Shown: positions 1-6,335 of the stretch, piece after piece
Layout: each line of letters opens with the position of its first letter
Numbering within the stretch: the first letter of the stretch is position 1
From: Cyanobacteria bacterium HKST-UBA02
Lineage (GTDB): Bacteria; Cyanobacteriota; Vampirovibrionia; Obscuribacterales; Obscuribacteraceae
Reading direction: 5' to 3'
Assembly (NCBI GenBank): GCA_020431945.1
Contig: JAGQHH010000123.1
Span: 1-10,405, forward strand
DNA length: 10,405 nt
Translations under genes and position numbers: made by a program
Notes under the pieces: model-generated
Databases searched by the model: none
What the model was told of the DNA's origin: nothing
What the model saw: the letters and a program-made list of their open reading frames with translations, nothing else

Positions 1-729
1 CAGGGTGCCGGCGGTATCGACCATGTCGTCCACCATGATCACGTCTTTGCCTTTCACGTCACCGACGACGGTCATTACTTCGGCAACGTTGTGCTGGCTG
101 CGGCGCTTGTCGATGATGGCGATGGGCGCGTCGTCGAGCTTCTTGGCGAAAGCGCGGGTACGGGACACGCCGCCGACATCGGGGCTGACCAGCACGACTT
201 CGTCGAGATCCATGGTCCTTATATAGTCCAGGAGCACCGGCGAGGCATAGAGGTGGTCCACCAGGATATTGAAAAAGCCCATGATCTGAGGAGCATGCAG
301 GTCGAGAGCCACCACCCTCTGAGCGCCGGCGGTGGTGAGCAGGTCAGCCACCAGCTTGGAGGTGATTGCTTCCCGTCCGGCAGCTTTCCGGTCCTGCCTG
401 CCGTAGCCGTAATACGGAATCACTACGGTGATACGCCCGGCGGAGGCTCGTTTGAGAGCATCGAGAAGAATGAGAAGCTCCATGAGATTCTCATTGACCG
501 GCGTGCAGGTCGGCTGGATAACAAAACAGTCGAGACCGCGGACGCTTTCTCGCACCTGAACATAAATCTCACCGTCTGAAAACGGTGAGATTCGAACGGG
601 TGAAAGATGGAGACCCATGTATTCCGCCACTTCCCGGGCAAGTTCGGGATTGGCGGTGCCCGATAAGATCCGCAGATCCGCCTTGCCTCCGGTGAGAATG
701 CGCTGACGAGCGGGCATTTGTGCGACCAA
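1..729 (-). CDS. prs: Ribose-phosphate pyrophosphokinase (PRPP synthetase), C-terminus cut by window edge
   Basis: This enzyme makes PRPP from ribose 5-phosphate and ATP in the cytosol, feeding purine, pyrimidine, histidine, tryptophan and NAD synthesis. The reading frame is open from the start to base 1, giving 243 residues of a family usually 310-330 long, so about 75 C-terminal residues lie outside the window. Seen in order: SGTANPEL, FSDGE, QPTCTPVNENLMEL, YYGYGRQDRK, DLHAPQIMGFF, the catalytic-loop IDKRR, and the PRPP-binding loop DDMVDTAGTL at the last residues. I place the start at a TTG (727-729) because GGAGG (738-742) lies 8 nt before it. The first ATG (715-717) would be 20 nt from that site. 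Only four residues differ, so identity is unaffected. It lies about 80 bp downstream of the methionine gamma-lyase-family gene on the same strand and may share its transcript or use the candidate promoter at 757-762. Identity is near certain; the start is less so. Confidence 0.96.
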   Translation of the reverse strand, partial: MVAQMPARQRILTGGKADLRILSGTANPELAREVAEYMGLHLSPVRISPFSDGEIYVQVRESVRGLDCFVIQPTCTPVNENLMELLILLDALKRASAGRITVVIPYYGYGRQDRKAAGREAITSKLVADLLTTAGAQRVVALDLHAPQIMGFFNILVDHLYASPVLLDYIRTMDLDEVVLVSPDVGGVSRTRAFAKKLDDAPIAIIDKRRSQHNVAEVMTVVGDVKGKDVIMVDDMVDTAGTL

Positions 730-737
730 GAGCCTTT

Positions 738-742
738 CCTCC
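738..742 (-). promoter_or_regulatory. Shine-Dalgarno GGAGG that favours a TTG start for prs
   Basis: On the minus strand GGAGG is followed by 8 nt and then TTG in the prs frame. The downstream ATG is 20 nt away, beyond normal spacing. The same GGAGG-8-TTG layout occurs before plsC at the other end of the window. Confidence 0.6.
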
Positions 743-756
743 AAGCGATTTTGCCC

Positions 757-785
757 ATTGTAGATGAACTGGAGGATTCTTGAAA
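757..785 (-). promoter_or_regulatory. Candidate promoter of prs
   Basis: A TACAAT box (rc of 757-762, five of six matches to TATAAT) lies about 28 bp before the TTG start. The -35 position at about 780-785 has only a weak match (TTTCAA). It would give a leader of roughly 20 nt containing the GGAGG. The weak -35 makes this tentative; prs may instead be read through from the upstream gene. Confidence 0.3.
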
Positions 786-809
786 GCTTTCTGGACTAAT
801 CTTAAAGCC

Positions 810-2081
810 TTATATAAAGGGCAGCTCCAGAGAGAGAGACAGGGCAAGGGCTCCGCGCAGAGTGCACTTAACATGCTGATATGAGAGCCCTCCCTGGATG
901 AAGGCCGAATAAGGTGGACGCAAAGGACCGTCAGCCGAAAGCTCGATGGTGGAACCCTCCACGAAAGTGCCCCCGGCCATGATCACCTCGTCCTGATAGC
1001 CGGGCATGCGGCAGGGCTCAGGATCGACATGGGCATTCACCGGCGAGAATCTTTGCACCGCCTTGCAGAAATTGATCAGCCTGTCCGCCTGGCCGAACTC
1101 CACCTGCTGGATGATATCGAAACGCTCATCCATGCTTCCCGGGCTCACTCTCATCCCCAGCTCCTCGAATACCGAGGCGATGAGCATCGCCCCTTTTACC
1201 GCCTGACTTACAGTAAACGGTGCCATGAAGAGCCCCTGGAAAAGCAAGCGGTTCTCTCCGAAAGAGAGGCCCATATGACCTCCCACCCCGGGAGCAGTGA
1301 GACGATTGAGGGCAGCCTCCACGGCGGTCCGTTTGCCTGCTATGTAACCACCGGCAATGGCAAGACCGCCGCCGGGGTTCTTAATAAGCGACCCGGCAAT
1401 CAGGTCGGCGCCGCAGGACAGAGGCTCGCGATCCTCTACGAACTCGCCGTAGCAATTGTCCACGATGATCAGCGCCGAAGCGCTCGCCTTCCGCACCGCC
1501 TGGCAGAGCCTGGCGATATCGTTGCCGGAGAATGTCCGTCTCGAGCTGCTGTAGCCCCGGGATTTCTGGATATAGAAAACAGAAACAGGTCCCGCGGACT
1601 CCACCTTCTCGATGGACTCGATCATTTCAATCTCGCTCACCGAAAGCGGATCGAGATCGAGCTCGACATATTCGACCCCGAGCCGCTTGAGAGAACCGGG
1701 CTCGTCCCCGGCTATGCCTAGCACTTCCTCCAGGGAATCGTAAGGGGGACCGGTAAGACAGACGAATCTTCCCCCGGGCTCGACGTTGCCCAGAATGGCG
1801 CAGGCCAGGGCATGGGTGCCCGAGACGAATTGCACCCGCACACAGGCGGCCTCGCCACCGAAGACCGAAGCGAAAACATTGTCCAGAACTTCTCTTCCGG
1901 CATCGTCCAGACCGTAGCCGGTGTGCGCCGCAAAATACTCCTCGGTGAGCCGGTGATGCCTGAATGCAGCAAGCACCCGCTCCTGATTGACCAGAGCGAT
2001 GCCGTCCACTTCTTTGAAGCGACTGGCCAGGCGCTCCTCGGCGGCGCTGATTAAATCGTCTACCTTTATTGCCTGTTGCAT
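810..2081 (-). CDS. Methionine gamma-lyase family / 'aluminum resistance' PLP-dependent protein
   Basis: A 423-residue fold-type I PLP enzyme resembling the family annotated 'aluminum resistance protein' or methionine gamma-lyase family (Pfam Met_gamma_lyase), usually about 400-430 residues, so it looks complete. Seen: SGTHA at about 88-92 in the cofactor-phosphate region, IIVDNCYGEF with the ring-nitrogen Asp at about 208, and GSLIKNPGGG with the likely Schiff-base Lys at about 234. The family is related to Cys/Met-metabolism lyases (C-S bond cleavage), but its true substrate is poorly settled, so I give no reaction. I chose the ATG at 2079-2081: the frame stays open to 2189, but that would overlap comF and pass a candidate promoter at 2106-2135. 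The Shine-Dalgarno is weak (AAGAG). It is head-to-head with comF and upstream of prs. Family membership is confident; function is not. Confidence 0.9.
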   Translation of the reverse strand: MQQAIKVDDLISAAEERLASRFKEVDGIALVNQERVLAAFRHHRLTEEYFAAHTGYGLDDAGREVLDNVFASVFGGEAACVRVQFVSGTHALACAILGNVEPGGRFVCLTGPPYDSLEEVLGIAGDEPGSLKRLGVEYVELDLDPLSVSEIEMIESIEKVESAGPVSVFYIQKSRGYSSSRRTFSGNDIARLCQAVRKASASALIIVDNCYGEFVEDREPLSCGADLIAGSLIKNPGGGLAIAGGYIAGKRTAVEAALNRLTAPGVGGHMGLSFGENRLLFQGLFMAPFTVSQAVKGAMLIASVFEELGMRVSPGSMDERFDIIQQVEFGQADRLINFCKAVQRFSPVNAHVDPEPCRMPGYQDEVIMAGGTFVEGSTIELSADGPLRPPYSAFIQGGLSYQHVKCTLRGALALSLSLELPFI

Positions 2082-2100
2082 GACTGCTCTTTTCTGGACT

Positions 2101-2919
2101 ATGCCATTGAACCAGCAGAGAGCCTCAAACGTCAAAGAATTTGTGACTAACTCCAAAGGCAGCATCATCGATATAATCCCCCGGCTCAACCCGGGCGCCC
2201 TTCTATTTCAGGAACGCTGCCGCCAGTGCAGCAAGCCGGTGGAAGACAGTCTTCTGCGCCCGGACTATCGAAAGGTCCTGCCCGCTCTGTCAGACTTTCC
2301 CGAAAGCCTTTCCGGGCTCACACTCTGTCTGTGCCGGGACTGCACCGCCGGACTGAGAAGCAGCAAGCCGCCCAGGCATGCAGTCAGAGACGAGACGGGC
2401 GAAGCTCTTCCGGTCCTCACCGCGGCGGTCTACGACGGAGCCGCCCGCAAGCTCATCCGCAAGCTCAAGTATGACGACGACAGGCTCTGCGCTTTCGACC
2501 TGGCACTGATTGCAGTATCGTCCCTGGGCATTGCCGATCTACTTTCAGGCTCCCTGATCGTGCCGGTTCCTCTGCACCGGAGCAAGCAGGCCAGACGAGG
2601 CTTCAACCAGGCCGCTCTCATCGCCGTACATATAGCCAGACTGACAGGCGCCCGGGTTCTTCCCCGGGCCCTCCGCCGAACAAGAGACACTGTGCCTCAA
2701 TTCGGTCTCTGCCTGGCAGAGCGCCGTCAAAATGTTGCCGGAGCCTTCGAGCCCGATGGAGAATGCAAAGATGAGTTCTCAGATAGAGAAGTCCTCATCC
2801 TGGATGATGTATTCACCACCGGCAGCACGATCAGCCAGTGCGCCACGGCTCTGCGAAAAGGCGGCTGGCAGAGAACAGTCGCCCTCACCATAGCCCGGGC
2901 GCCTTTCGAGACATTCTAG
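2101..2919 (+). CDS. comF: ComF family protein (phosphoribosyltransferase-like)
   Basis: A 272-residue ComF/GntX-type protein. Near the N-terminus a four-cysteine zinc-ribbon pattern is visible (C40-x2-C43 and C78-x2-C81). A type I phosphoribosyltransferase domain follows, with VPVPLH at about 154-159, RRGFNQ at 165-170 and the PRPP loop VLILDDVFTTGST at about 231-243. ComF proteins are needed for DNA uptake in naturally competent bacteria, acting on the cytosolic side of the uptake machinery with helicase and DprA partners. Many non-competent bacteria also carry one, so competence is not shown here. The start is uncertain: ATG 2101 has no clear Shine-Dalgarno, an in-frame ATG at 2080 overlaps the divergent start codon, and the frame is open back to 1987. 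The gene ends 7 bp from the convergent hemL stop. Confidence 0.9.
   Translation: MPLNQQRASNVKEFVTNSKGSIIDIIPRLNPGALLFQERCRQCSKPVEDSLLRPDYRKVLPALSDFPESLSGLTLCLCRDCTAGLRSSKPPRHAVRDETGEALPVLTAAVYDGAARKLIRKLKYDDDRLCAFDLALIAVSSLGIADLLSGSLIVPVPLHRSKQARRGFNQAALIAVHIARLTGARVLPRALRRTRDTVPQFGLCLAERRQNVAGAFEPDGECKDEFSDREVLILDDVFTTGSTISQCATALRKGGWQRTVALTIARAPFETF
2106..2135 (-). promoter_or_regulatory. Candidate promoter of the methionine gamma-lyase-family gene
   Basis: On the minus strand TTGACG (rc of 2130-2135) and TTCAAT (rc of 2106-2111) are spaced 18 bp. They match the sigma-70 consensus at five and four of six positions. Transcription would begin near 2099, giving a leader of about 18 nt before the ATG at 2081. 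The site lies inside the first codons of the divergent comF gene, so the two genes would interfere if both are expressed. Confidence 0.35.
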
Positions 2920-2926
2920 ATAGCCC

Positions 2927-4237
2927 TCAGCCTACTTCATCGAGGGTTTCGGCGAAGGCTTTTATTGTCCGCTCCAGATCCGCCGGGGTGTGCATGAGGG
3001 ACAGGAAAGCCGCCTCGAATTGAGAAGGGGGCCAGTAGACACCTTTTTCGAGAAGCTTTTTCCAGACTCTGGTGAAAAGCTCGGTGTCTGATTTCTTGGC
3101 GCTCTCGAAGTCGGTGACCTCGCCTTTCATGAAAAAGACGCTGAGCATGCCGCACACCGAGGCGATAGAGACATGGACACCGGCATCGGAAGCACCTTTC
3201 TTGATCCCTTCTACCAGCCTGTCGGTCATATCCTTGAGACGATCGTAGTTGCGGCGATCTTTCAAGACTCTGAGCTGAGCGAGACCTCCGGACATAGCAA
3301 GAGGATTGCCCGAGAGCGTTCCGGCCTGGTAGACCTCACCCTGAGGCGCCACCATCTGCATGATTTCTTTCCTGCCGCCGTAAGCGCCCACCGGTAGACC
3401 GGCACCGATGACCTTGCCGAGACAGGTAAGATCGGGCTTGATCTCATATAGCTCCTGGGCGCCACCACGGGCGACTCTGAAACCGGTCATCACCTCATCG
3501 AAAATGAGCAGGGCACCGTGCTCCTGGCAGAGATCGGCGAGCCCTTTGAGAAATCCCTTGCCCGGCAGAATCACGCCGGCATTGCCTACCACCGGCTCGA
3601 CGATCACCGCAGCGATGGCGTTCTTGTTTTCGGCGAAAGCCTTCTTGACCTCGTCCAGATCGTTGAAAGGCAGAGACATGGTCATTTTCAAGAGCTCGGC
3701 AGGGACTCCCGGACTGCTCGCCAGACCGAGGGTGGCCAGACCGGAGCCGGCTTTCACCAGGAAAGAATCGGCATGACCGTGATAGCAACCGTCAAACTTG
3801 ATAATCATGTCACGGCCGGTAAAGGCTCTTGCCAGGCGGATTGCCGACATTGTGGCTTCGGTGCCCGAGTTGACCATCCGCACCATCTCGATGGCGGGCA
3901 TGAATTCGCAGACCAGCTCGGCAAGCTCAACCTCGGTCCGGCAGGGGGCACCGAAACTGGTGCCGCTCATGAGCGCCTCTTCAATCGCCTCGAGGACGCG
4001 CGGATGTCTGTGTCCGAGAATCATCGGTCCCCAGGAGCCTACATAATCGATATATTCATTGCCGTCCACATCCACCATGGTGGAGCCGTCGGCACGCTCG
4101 ATGAAAATCGGATCCGAGTCCACGGCTTTGCAGGCCCGGGCAGGAGAATTGACGCCTCCAGGAATCCTCTCCTGAGCTCTCTCGAAAAGAGACTGGGATC
4201 TGGTGGCTGTCCTGGTGGCTTCGAGAGTGTCGGTCAT
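2927..4237 (-). CDS. hemL: Glutamate-1-semialdehyde 2,1-aminomutase
   Basis: A cytosolic PLP/PMP enzyme converting glutamate-1-semialdehyde to 5-aminolevulinate, the second committed step of C5 tetrapyrrole synthesis. The 436 residues match the usual length of about 430. Seen: IPGGVNSPARA near the N-terminus, YVGSWGPMILGH at about 65-76, NSGTEATM at 123-130, FDGCYHGHAD at about 148-157, the cofactor Asp in IFDEVMTGFR (about 247), and the Schiff-base Lys in LGKVIGAGLPVGAYGG (about 275). The start ATG at 4235-4237 has GGGAG 9 nt upstream; the frame runs open further, but only across the preceding gene. It begins 17 bp after the thioredoxin-like gene stops, so the pair is probably one operon. 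The end faces comF with 7 bp between and no terminator seen. Its presence implies the glutamyl-tRNA route, not ALA synthase. Confidence 0.97.
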   Translation of the reverse strand: MTDTLEATRTATRSQSLFERAQERIPGGVNSPARACKAVDSDPIFIERADGSTMVDVDGNEYIDYVGSWGPMILGHRHPRVLEAIEEALMSGTSFGAPCRTEVELAELVCEFMPAIEMVRMVNSGTEATMSAIRLARAFTGRDMIIKFDGCYHGHADSFLVKAGSGLATLGLASSPGVPAELLKMTMSLPFNDLDEVKKAFAENKNAIAAVIVEPVVGNAGVILPGKGFLKGLADLCQEHGALLIFDEVMTGFRVARGGAQELYEIKPDLTCLGKVIGAGLPVGAYGGRKEIMQMVAPQGEVYQAGTLSGNPLAMSGGLAQLRVLKDRRNYDRLKDMTDRLVEGIKKGASDAGVHVSIASVCGMLSVFFMKGEVTDFESAKKSDTELFTRVWKKLLEKGVYWPPSQFEAAFLSLMHTPADLERTIKAFAETLDEVG

Positions 4238-4254
4238 TTTGCTTTTCTCCCTGT

Positions 4255-4719
4255 CTACTCGGCGACCTGGGCTTTCAATACCCGCTCGATAACCGGCTTC
4301 ACCATCTTGATTGCTTTCTCGCCGGCCTGGAAGTGCCTGAGCTTGTGCTCGCCGTCGAAGACATAAAAAGCCGGGACGAATTTGTTCTCGAAACGATCGG
4401 TGATCTCGTGCCAGTTGTCCACCACGCATGGTTGCCGAACTTCCCATTCATCCATGGCGGCTTTCACGGCATCTACATTGGTATCGCTTTCCTGGCGGGG
4501 CATGTGCACCGAGATGATGGAAAGACCGTGAGGCGAGAACTCATCGATCCAGTCATTGATCTCCGGCAGGGACTCCTTGCAGATGCCGCAGCTTATCGAC
4601 CAGAAATGAATCAAGACCGGCTTGCCTGCCAGATCCTTCGCCGGATCGATGGCGGTGGAGTTGAACCAGTCGGTGCCGCCGTCCAGGGAAGGCAGGGGCG
4701 AATCCATACGAAGCGGCAT
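4255..4719 (-). CDS. TlpA/redoxin-like thiol-disulfide protein (thioredoxin fold)
   Basis: A 154-residue thioredoxin-fold protein. The active site is SCGIC (Cys 44 and 47) in IHFWSISCGICKESLPEI, the usual strand-then-CxxC-helix layout. The cis-proline is in FVPAFYVFD (Pro about 116), and an HMPRQES segment at about 72-78 is typical of the TlpA/ResA branch insertion. Most TlpA/ResA proteins are exported, but here no signal peptide or membrane anchor is visible, so it is probably cytosolic. The redox motif differs from classical WCGPC, and the substrate is unknown. ATG 4717-4719 has an excellent AAGGAGG 4 nt upstream. It precedes hemL by 17 bp, suggesting co-expression with tetrapyrrole synthesis. 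It could reduce disulfides or serve as a peroxiredoxin-like partner; I cannot tell which. Confidence 0.87.
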   Translation of the reverse strand: MPLRMDSPLPSLDGGTDWFNSTAIDPAKDLAGKPVLIHFWSISCGICKESLPEINDWIDEFSPHGLSIISVHMPRQESDTNVDAVKAAMDEWEVRQPCVVDNWHEITDRFENKFVPAFYVFDGEHKLRHFQAGEKAIKMVKPVIERVLKAQVAE

Positions 4720-4764
4720 AGGACCTCCTTGAGAAGAATGCTGCCCTTAGAGGCAACAAGTCAT

Positions 4765-4770
4765 ATTCTA
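4765..4770 (-). promoter_or_regulatory. Candidate -10 box for the thioredoxin-like gene and hemL
   Basis: TAGAAT on the minus strand (five of six matches) would place the transcription start about 39 nt before the ATG at 4719. The -35 region would fall on the terminator stem at 4789-4821 and has no good match. It is weak evidence, but some promoter is expected after that terminator. Confidence 0.3.
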
Positions 4771-4782
4771 GCCGGTAGGCGC

Positions 4783-4821
4783 AAAGAAAAAGTTGCCGGA
4801 GACAATGTTTCCGGCAACTTT
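4783..4821 (-). terminator. Intrinsic terminator of the peroxiredoxin gene
   Basis: A perfect 12-bp inverted repeat (arms 4789-4800 and 4810-4821, core GTTGCCGGA / TCCGGCAAC) with a 9-nt loop. On the minus strand the stem runs into ACTTTTTCTTTG, a good U-tract. It lies 25 nt past the peroxiredoxin stop codon and separates that gene from the thioredoxin-like/hemL pair. Confidence 0.9.
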
Positions 4822-4846
4822 AATATCTAGCTCGCTGAGCGAATTT

Positions 4847-5386
4847 CTAGACGGTGAGGGGCTTCTGGCCGGGTTTCCAGTCAGCGCCGCAGAGACCGCC
4901 GGTCTTGAGGGCTTCGAGAACACGAAGGGTCTCGTCCACGCTACGACCGGTGTTGAGGCTGTGCACTACTTGATACTGCAGGTAGCCGTCCGGATCGACG
5001 ATGAAAAGACCGCGCAGAGCGATGCCTTTGTCTTCGAGAAGAACACCATAGTCGCGGCTGACATCTTTGGTGATATCAGAGGCGAGGATGTATTTCAGAT
5101 CGCCGAGGCCGCCATTGGCTTCGTCGGTCTTGATCCAGGCGCGGTGGCTGTAGACGCTGTCGGTGGAAACGGCGAGGACATCGGCACCGGCTTTCTTGAT
5201 TTCTTCATACTTCTCGTTGAAGGCTTTCAGCTCGGTCGGGCAGACGAAGGTGAAATCCAGGGGATAGAAGAACATGATCAGCCATTTACCTCTGTAATCG
5301 GAAAGGCTGACGTTCTCTTTCAAAGTTTTCATATCCTTCGTAGACGGCATGTCAAACGGAGGAGCTTTTTTTCCAACTTGCAACAT
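4847..5386 (-). CDS. 2-Cys peroxiredoxin (AhpC/TSA family, Prx1 type)
   Basis: A cytosolic thiol peroxidase that reduces hydrogen peroxide, organic hydroperoxides and probably peroxynitrite, recycled by a thioredoxin or AhpF-type reductase. It has 179 residues, slightly short of the usual 185-200. Seen: the active site YPLDFTFVCPTE with Thr 46 and peroxidatic Cys 49, Arg 125 in ALRGLFIVDPDG, HSLNTGRSVDETLRVLEAL, and the resolving Cys 166 in GGLCGADWKPG. It has a GGLG at 92-95 like over-oxidation-sensitive Prx1 enzymes. The C-terminus stops at KPLTV without the YF helix that sensitivity also needs, so it is probably robust. ATG 5384-5386 has GGGAG about 10 nt upstream. It is the nearest upstream neighbour of the thioredoxin-like gene on the same strand, but a strong terminator follows, so it is likely a single-gene transcript. 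A hairpin sits in its leader at 5414-5436. Confidence 0.96.
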   Translation of the reverse strand: MLQVGKKAPPFDMPSTKDMKTLKENVSLSDYRGKWLIMFFYPLDFTFVCPTELKAFNEKYEEIKKAGADVLAVSTDSVYSHRAWIKTDEANGGLGDLKYILASDITKDVSRDYGVLLEDKGIALRGLFIVDPDGYLQYQVVHSLNTGRSVDETLRVLEALKTGGLCGADWKPGQKPLTV

Positions 5387-5413
5387 ATGGCGATAACTCC
5401 CATTTATGTGGAA

Positions 5414-5436
5414 CTAACTGCGTAAGAACGAGTTAG
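5414..5436 (-). promoter_or_regulatory. Hairpin or operator-like inverted repeat upstream of the peroxiredoxin gene
   Basis: On the minus strand CTAACT-CGT-tctt-ACG-c-AGTTAG forms a 9-bp stem with one bulged base and a 4-nt loop, 28-50 nt before the start codon. It could be an mRNA leader hairpin or a binding site for a repressor. I see no match to a PerR, Fur or OxyR site and no confident promoter in 5387-5546. Confidence 0.35.
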
Positions 5437-5546
5437 CAAATGGTAGATCCCTTAAATGAAATCCGTCATATGTTTAATGGAAATTGTAGATTTGCCGACA
5501 AAAACCGTGCTGCTGACAAGCTCTCGGAGAAACAGCGAAAATCGAA

Positions 5547-5732
5547 CTAGCGTTTCTCGCTTTTATTCATCCAGTCTTTGAGAACGCTGGAAAGACCATT
5601 TTCAGCGACATAACGTCTGACCAGGGGGCTGTCAGTAGGCCAGCCGATGGTCAGGAGATGGATGAGATGATCGCTCGGGGTCGTGCTCTGCTTGCTTCTT
5701 CCGAGTTCGGCTTCGTTGACCGTATCAGCCAT
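5547..5732 (-). CDS. Small hypothetical protein (61 residues)
   Basis: I do not recognise this protein. It is hydrophilic and mixed-charge, with no membrane segment, signal peptide or cysteine. The first 18 residues (MADTVNEAELGRSKQST) look disordered. The rest, with SDHLIHLLTIGWPTDSP, RRYVAENGLSSVLKDW and a basic end (KSEKR), looks like two or three short helices. Support that it is real: ATG 5730-5732 is preceded by AAGGTGA at proper spacing, and a perfect TATAAT lies at 5760-5765 with a predicted leader of about 20 nt. Its coding strand is transcribed away from rplU and toward the peroxiredoxin gene, from which it is 160 bp distant. The frame has no overlap with any other gene. Function unknown; a small regulator or adaptor is only a guess. 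Confidence 0.65.
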   Translation of the reverse strand: MADTVNEAELGRSKQSTTPSDHLIHLLTIGWPTDSPLVRRYVAENGLSSVLKDWMNKSEKR

Positions 5733-5759
5733 TTGTCACCTTGCGTTGAATACATTGAG

Positions 5760-5790
5760 ATTATAACTCAATACTAATATTAAGCGAGTA
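5760..5790 (-). promoter_or_regulatory. Candidate promoter of the 61-residue gene
   Basis: A perfect TATAAT (rc of 5760-5765) would start transcription near 5753, about 21 nt before the ATG. The best -35 candidate is TTACTC (rc of 5785-5790) at a long 19-bp spacing. The surrounding 5755-5785 is AT-rich, unlike the rest of the window. Confidence 0.5.
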
Positions 5791-5801
5791 AAGCCCCTCG
5801 A

Positions 5802-5831
5802 TTGACCGTAGCGTGGACGGTTTGATAGTAT
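5802..5831 (+). promoter_or_regulatory. Candidate promoter of rplU-rpmA(-murE)
   Basis: TTGACC (5802-5807) and TAGTAT (5826-5831) are separated by 18 bp, a good sigma-70-type arrangement. Transcription would begin near 5838, leaving a leader of about 96 nt before rplU. It is divergent from the small-gene promoter at 5760-5790. Confidence 0.55.
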
Positions 5832-5870
5832 TTCCATTCGCATATGTAGTTACGCGTCCTTAGGCGGCGA

Positions 5871-5909
5871 CGGACTCATGGTCCGCATTTATTACCCGGC
5901 GCAATGCCG
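5871..5909 (+). promoter_or_regulatory. Two small hairpins in the rplU leader
   Basis: CGGAC-tcatg-GTCCG (5871-5885) and CGGC-gcaat-GCCG (5897-5909) form stems of 5 and 4 bp with 5-nt loops, 25-63 nt before the start codon. Ribosomal-protein leaders often fold into sites for autogenous control. Whether this one does is inference, and it does not match an L21 leader I can name. Confidence 0.35.
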
Positions 5910-5933
5910 AAGCCAAATCATCTGGAGTTTGAG

Positions 5934-6311
5934 ATGTACGCAATAGTTGAAGCCTGCGGTAGGCAATACAAATTAGAGCCCGGCCGCTTCGTAGATGTCG
6001 ACCTGACAGGCGATGCTGAAGGCGCCGCTCACGTTTTCGACAAAGTCCTCATGCTGGTGGACGGCGACAAATCCACCGTCGGCACCCCCTACGTCGAAGG
6101 CGCTACCGTCAAAGCCAAAGTCATCTCCAAACTGGAGAAGAACGAGCAGACCGGCAGGCTCACCTCCAATGTCAGAGACAAGAAAATCATCGTCTACAAG
6201 ATGAAGCCCAAGAAAGGCACTCGCGTCAAGAAAGGACACCGCCAGCAATATACGCGGGTCATGATCGAGGCCATCGAGAAGGGCGGCAAAGTAATCGCTA
6301 AACCCGAATAA
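5934..6311 (+). CDS. rplU: 50S ribosomal protein L21
   Basis: A 125-residue large-subunit protein that binds 23S rRNA. It opens with the canonical YAIVEACGRQYKLEPGRF and carries YVEGATVKAKV in the middle and the signature KKIIVYKMKPKKG...GHRQQYTRVMI near residues 84-113. It is longer than the about 103 residues of E. coli L21 through insertions at about 25-33 and a C-terminal tail. EPGRF and the EGATV stretch resemble cyanobacterial L21 as I remember them. ATG 5934-5936 has GGAG 6 nt upstream; an in-frame ATG at 5904 lies in the second leader hairpin, lacks a ribosome site and would add a non-conserved extension. rpmA follows after 24 bp, the usual L21-L27 order, but without the small protease-related gene that Firmicutes place between them. 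Confidence 0.98.
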   Translation: MYAIVEACGRQYKLEPGRFVDVDLTGDAEGAAHVFDKVLMLVDGDKSTVGTPYVEGATVKAKVISKLEKNEQTGRLTSNVRDKKIIVYKMKPKKGTRVKKGHRQQYTRVMIEAIEKGGKVIAKPE

Positions 6312-6335
6312 TTCAAGAATTGAGGATATTCCGTT

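Noticed and set aside
782..791. 10-bp palindrome GAAAGCTTTC between the lyase gene and prs
   Set aside because: It is too short and loopless for a terminator, and no partner or repeat copy is seen, so it is probably chance.
3518..4366. Plus-strand frame of 282 residues across hemL
   Set aside because: hemL on the minus strand is unambiguous, and the plus-strand frame has no family signature.
4238..4447. Upstream extension of hemL by about 70 residues
   Set aside because: It would overlap the thioredoxin-like gene and lacks similarity to HemL. ATG 4237 has a proper ribosome site.
5527..5558. GAGAAAC/GTTTCTC inverted repeat at the end of the small gene
   Set aside because: It has an 18-nt loop, overlaps the stop codon and is followed by no U-tract on the minus strand, so I do not call it a terminator.
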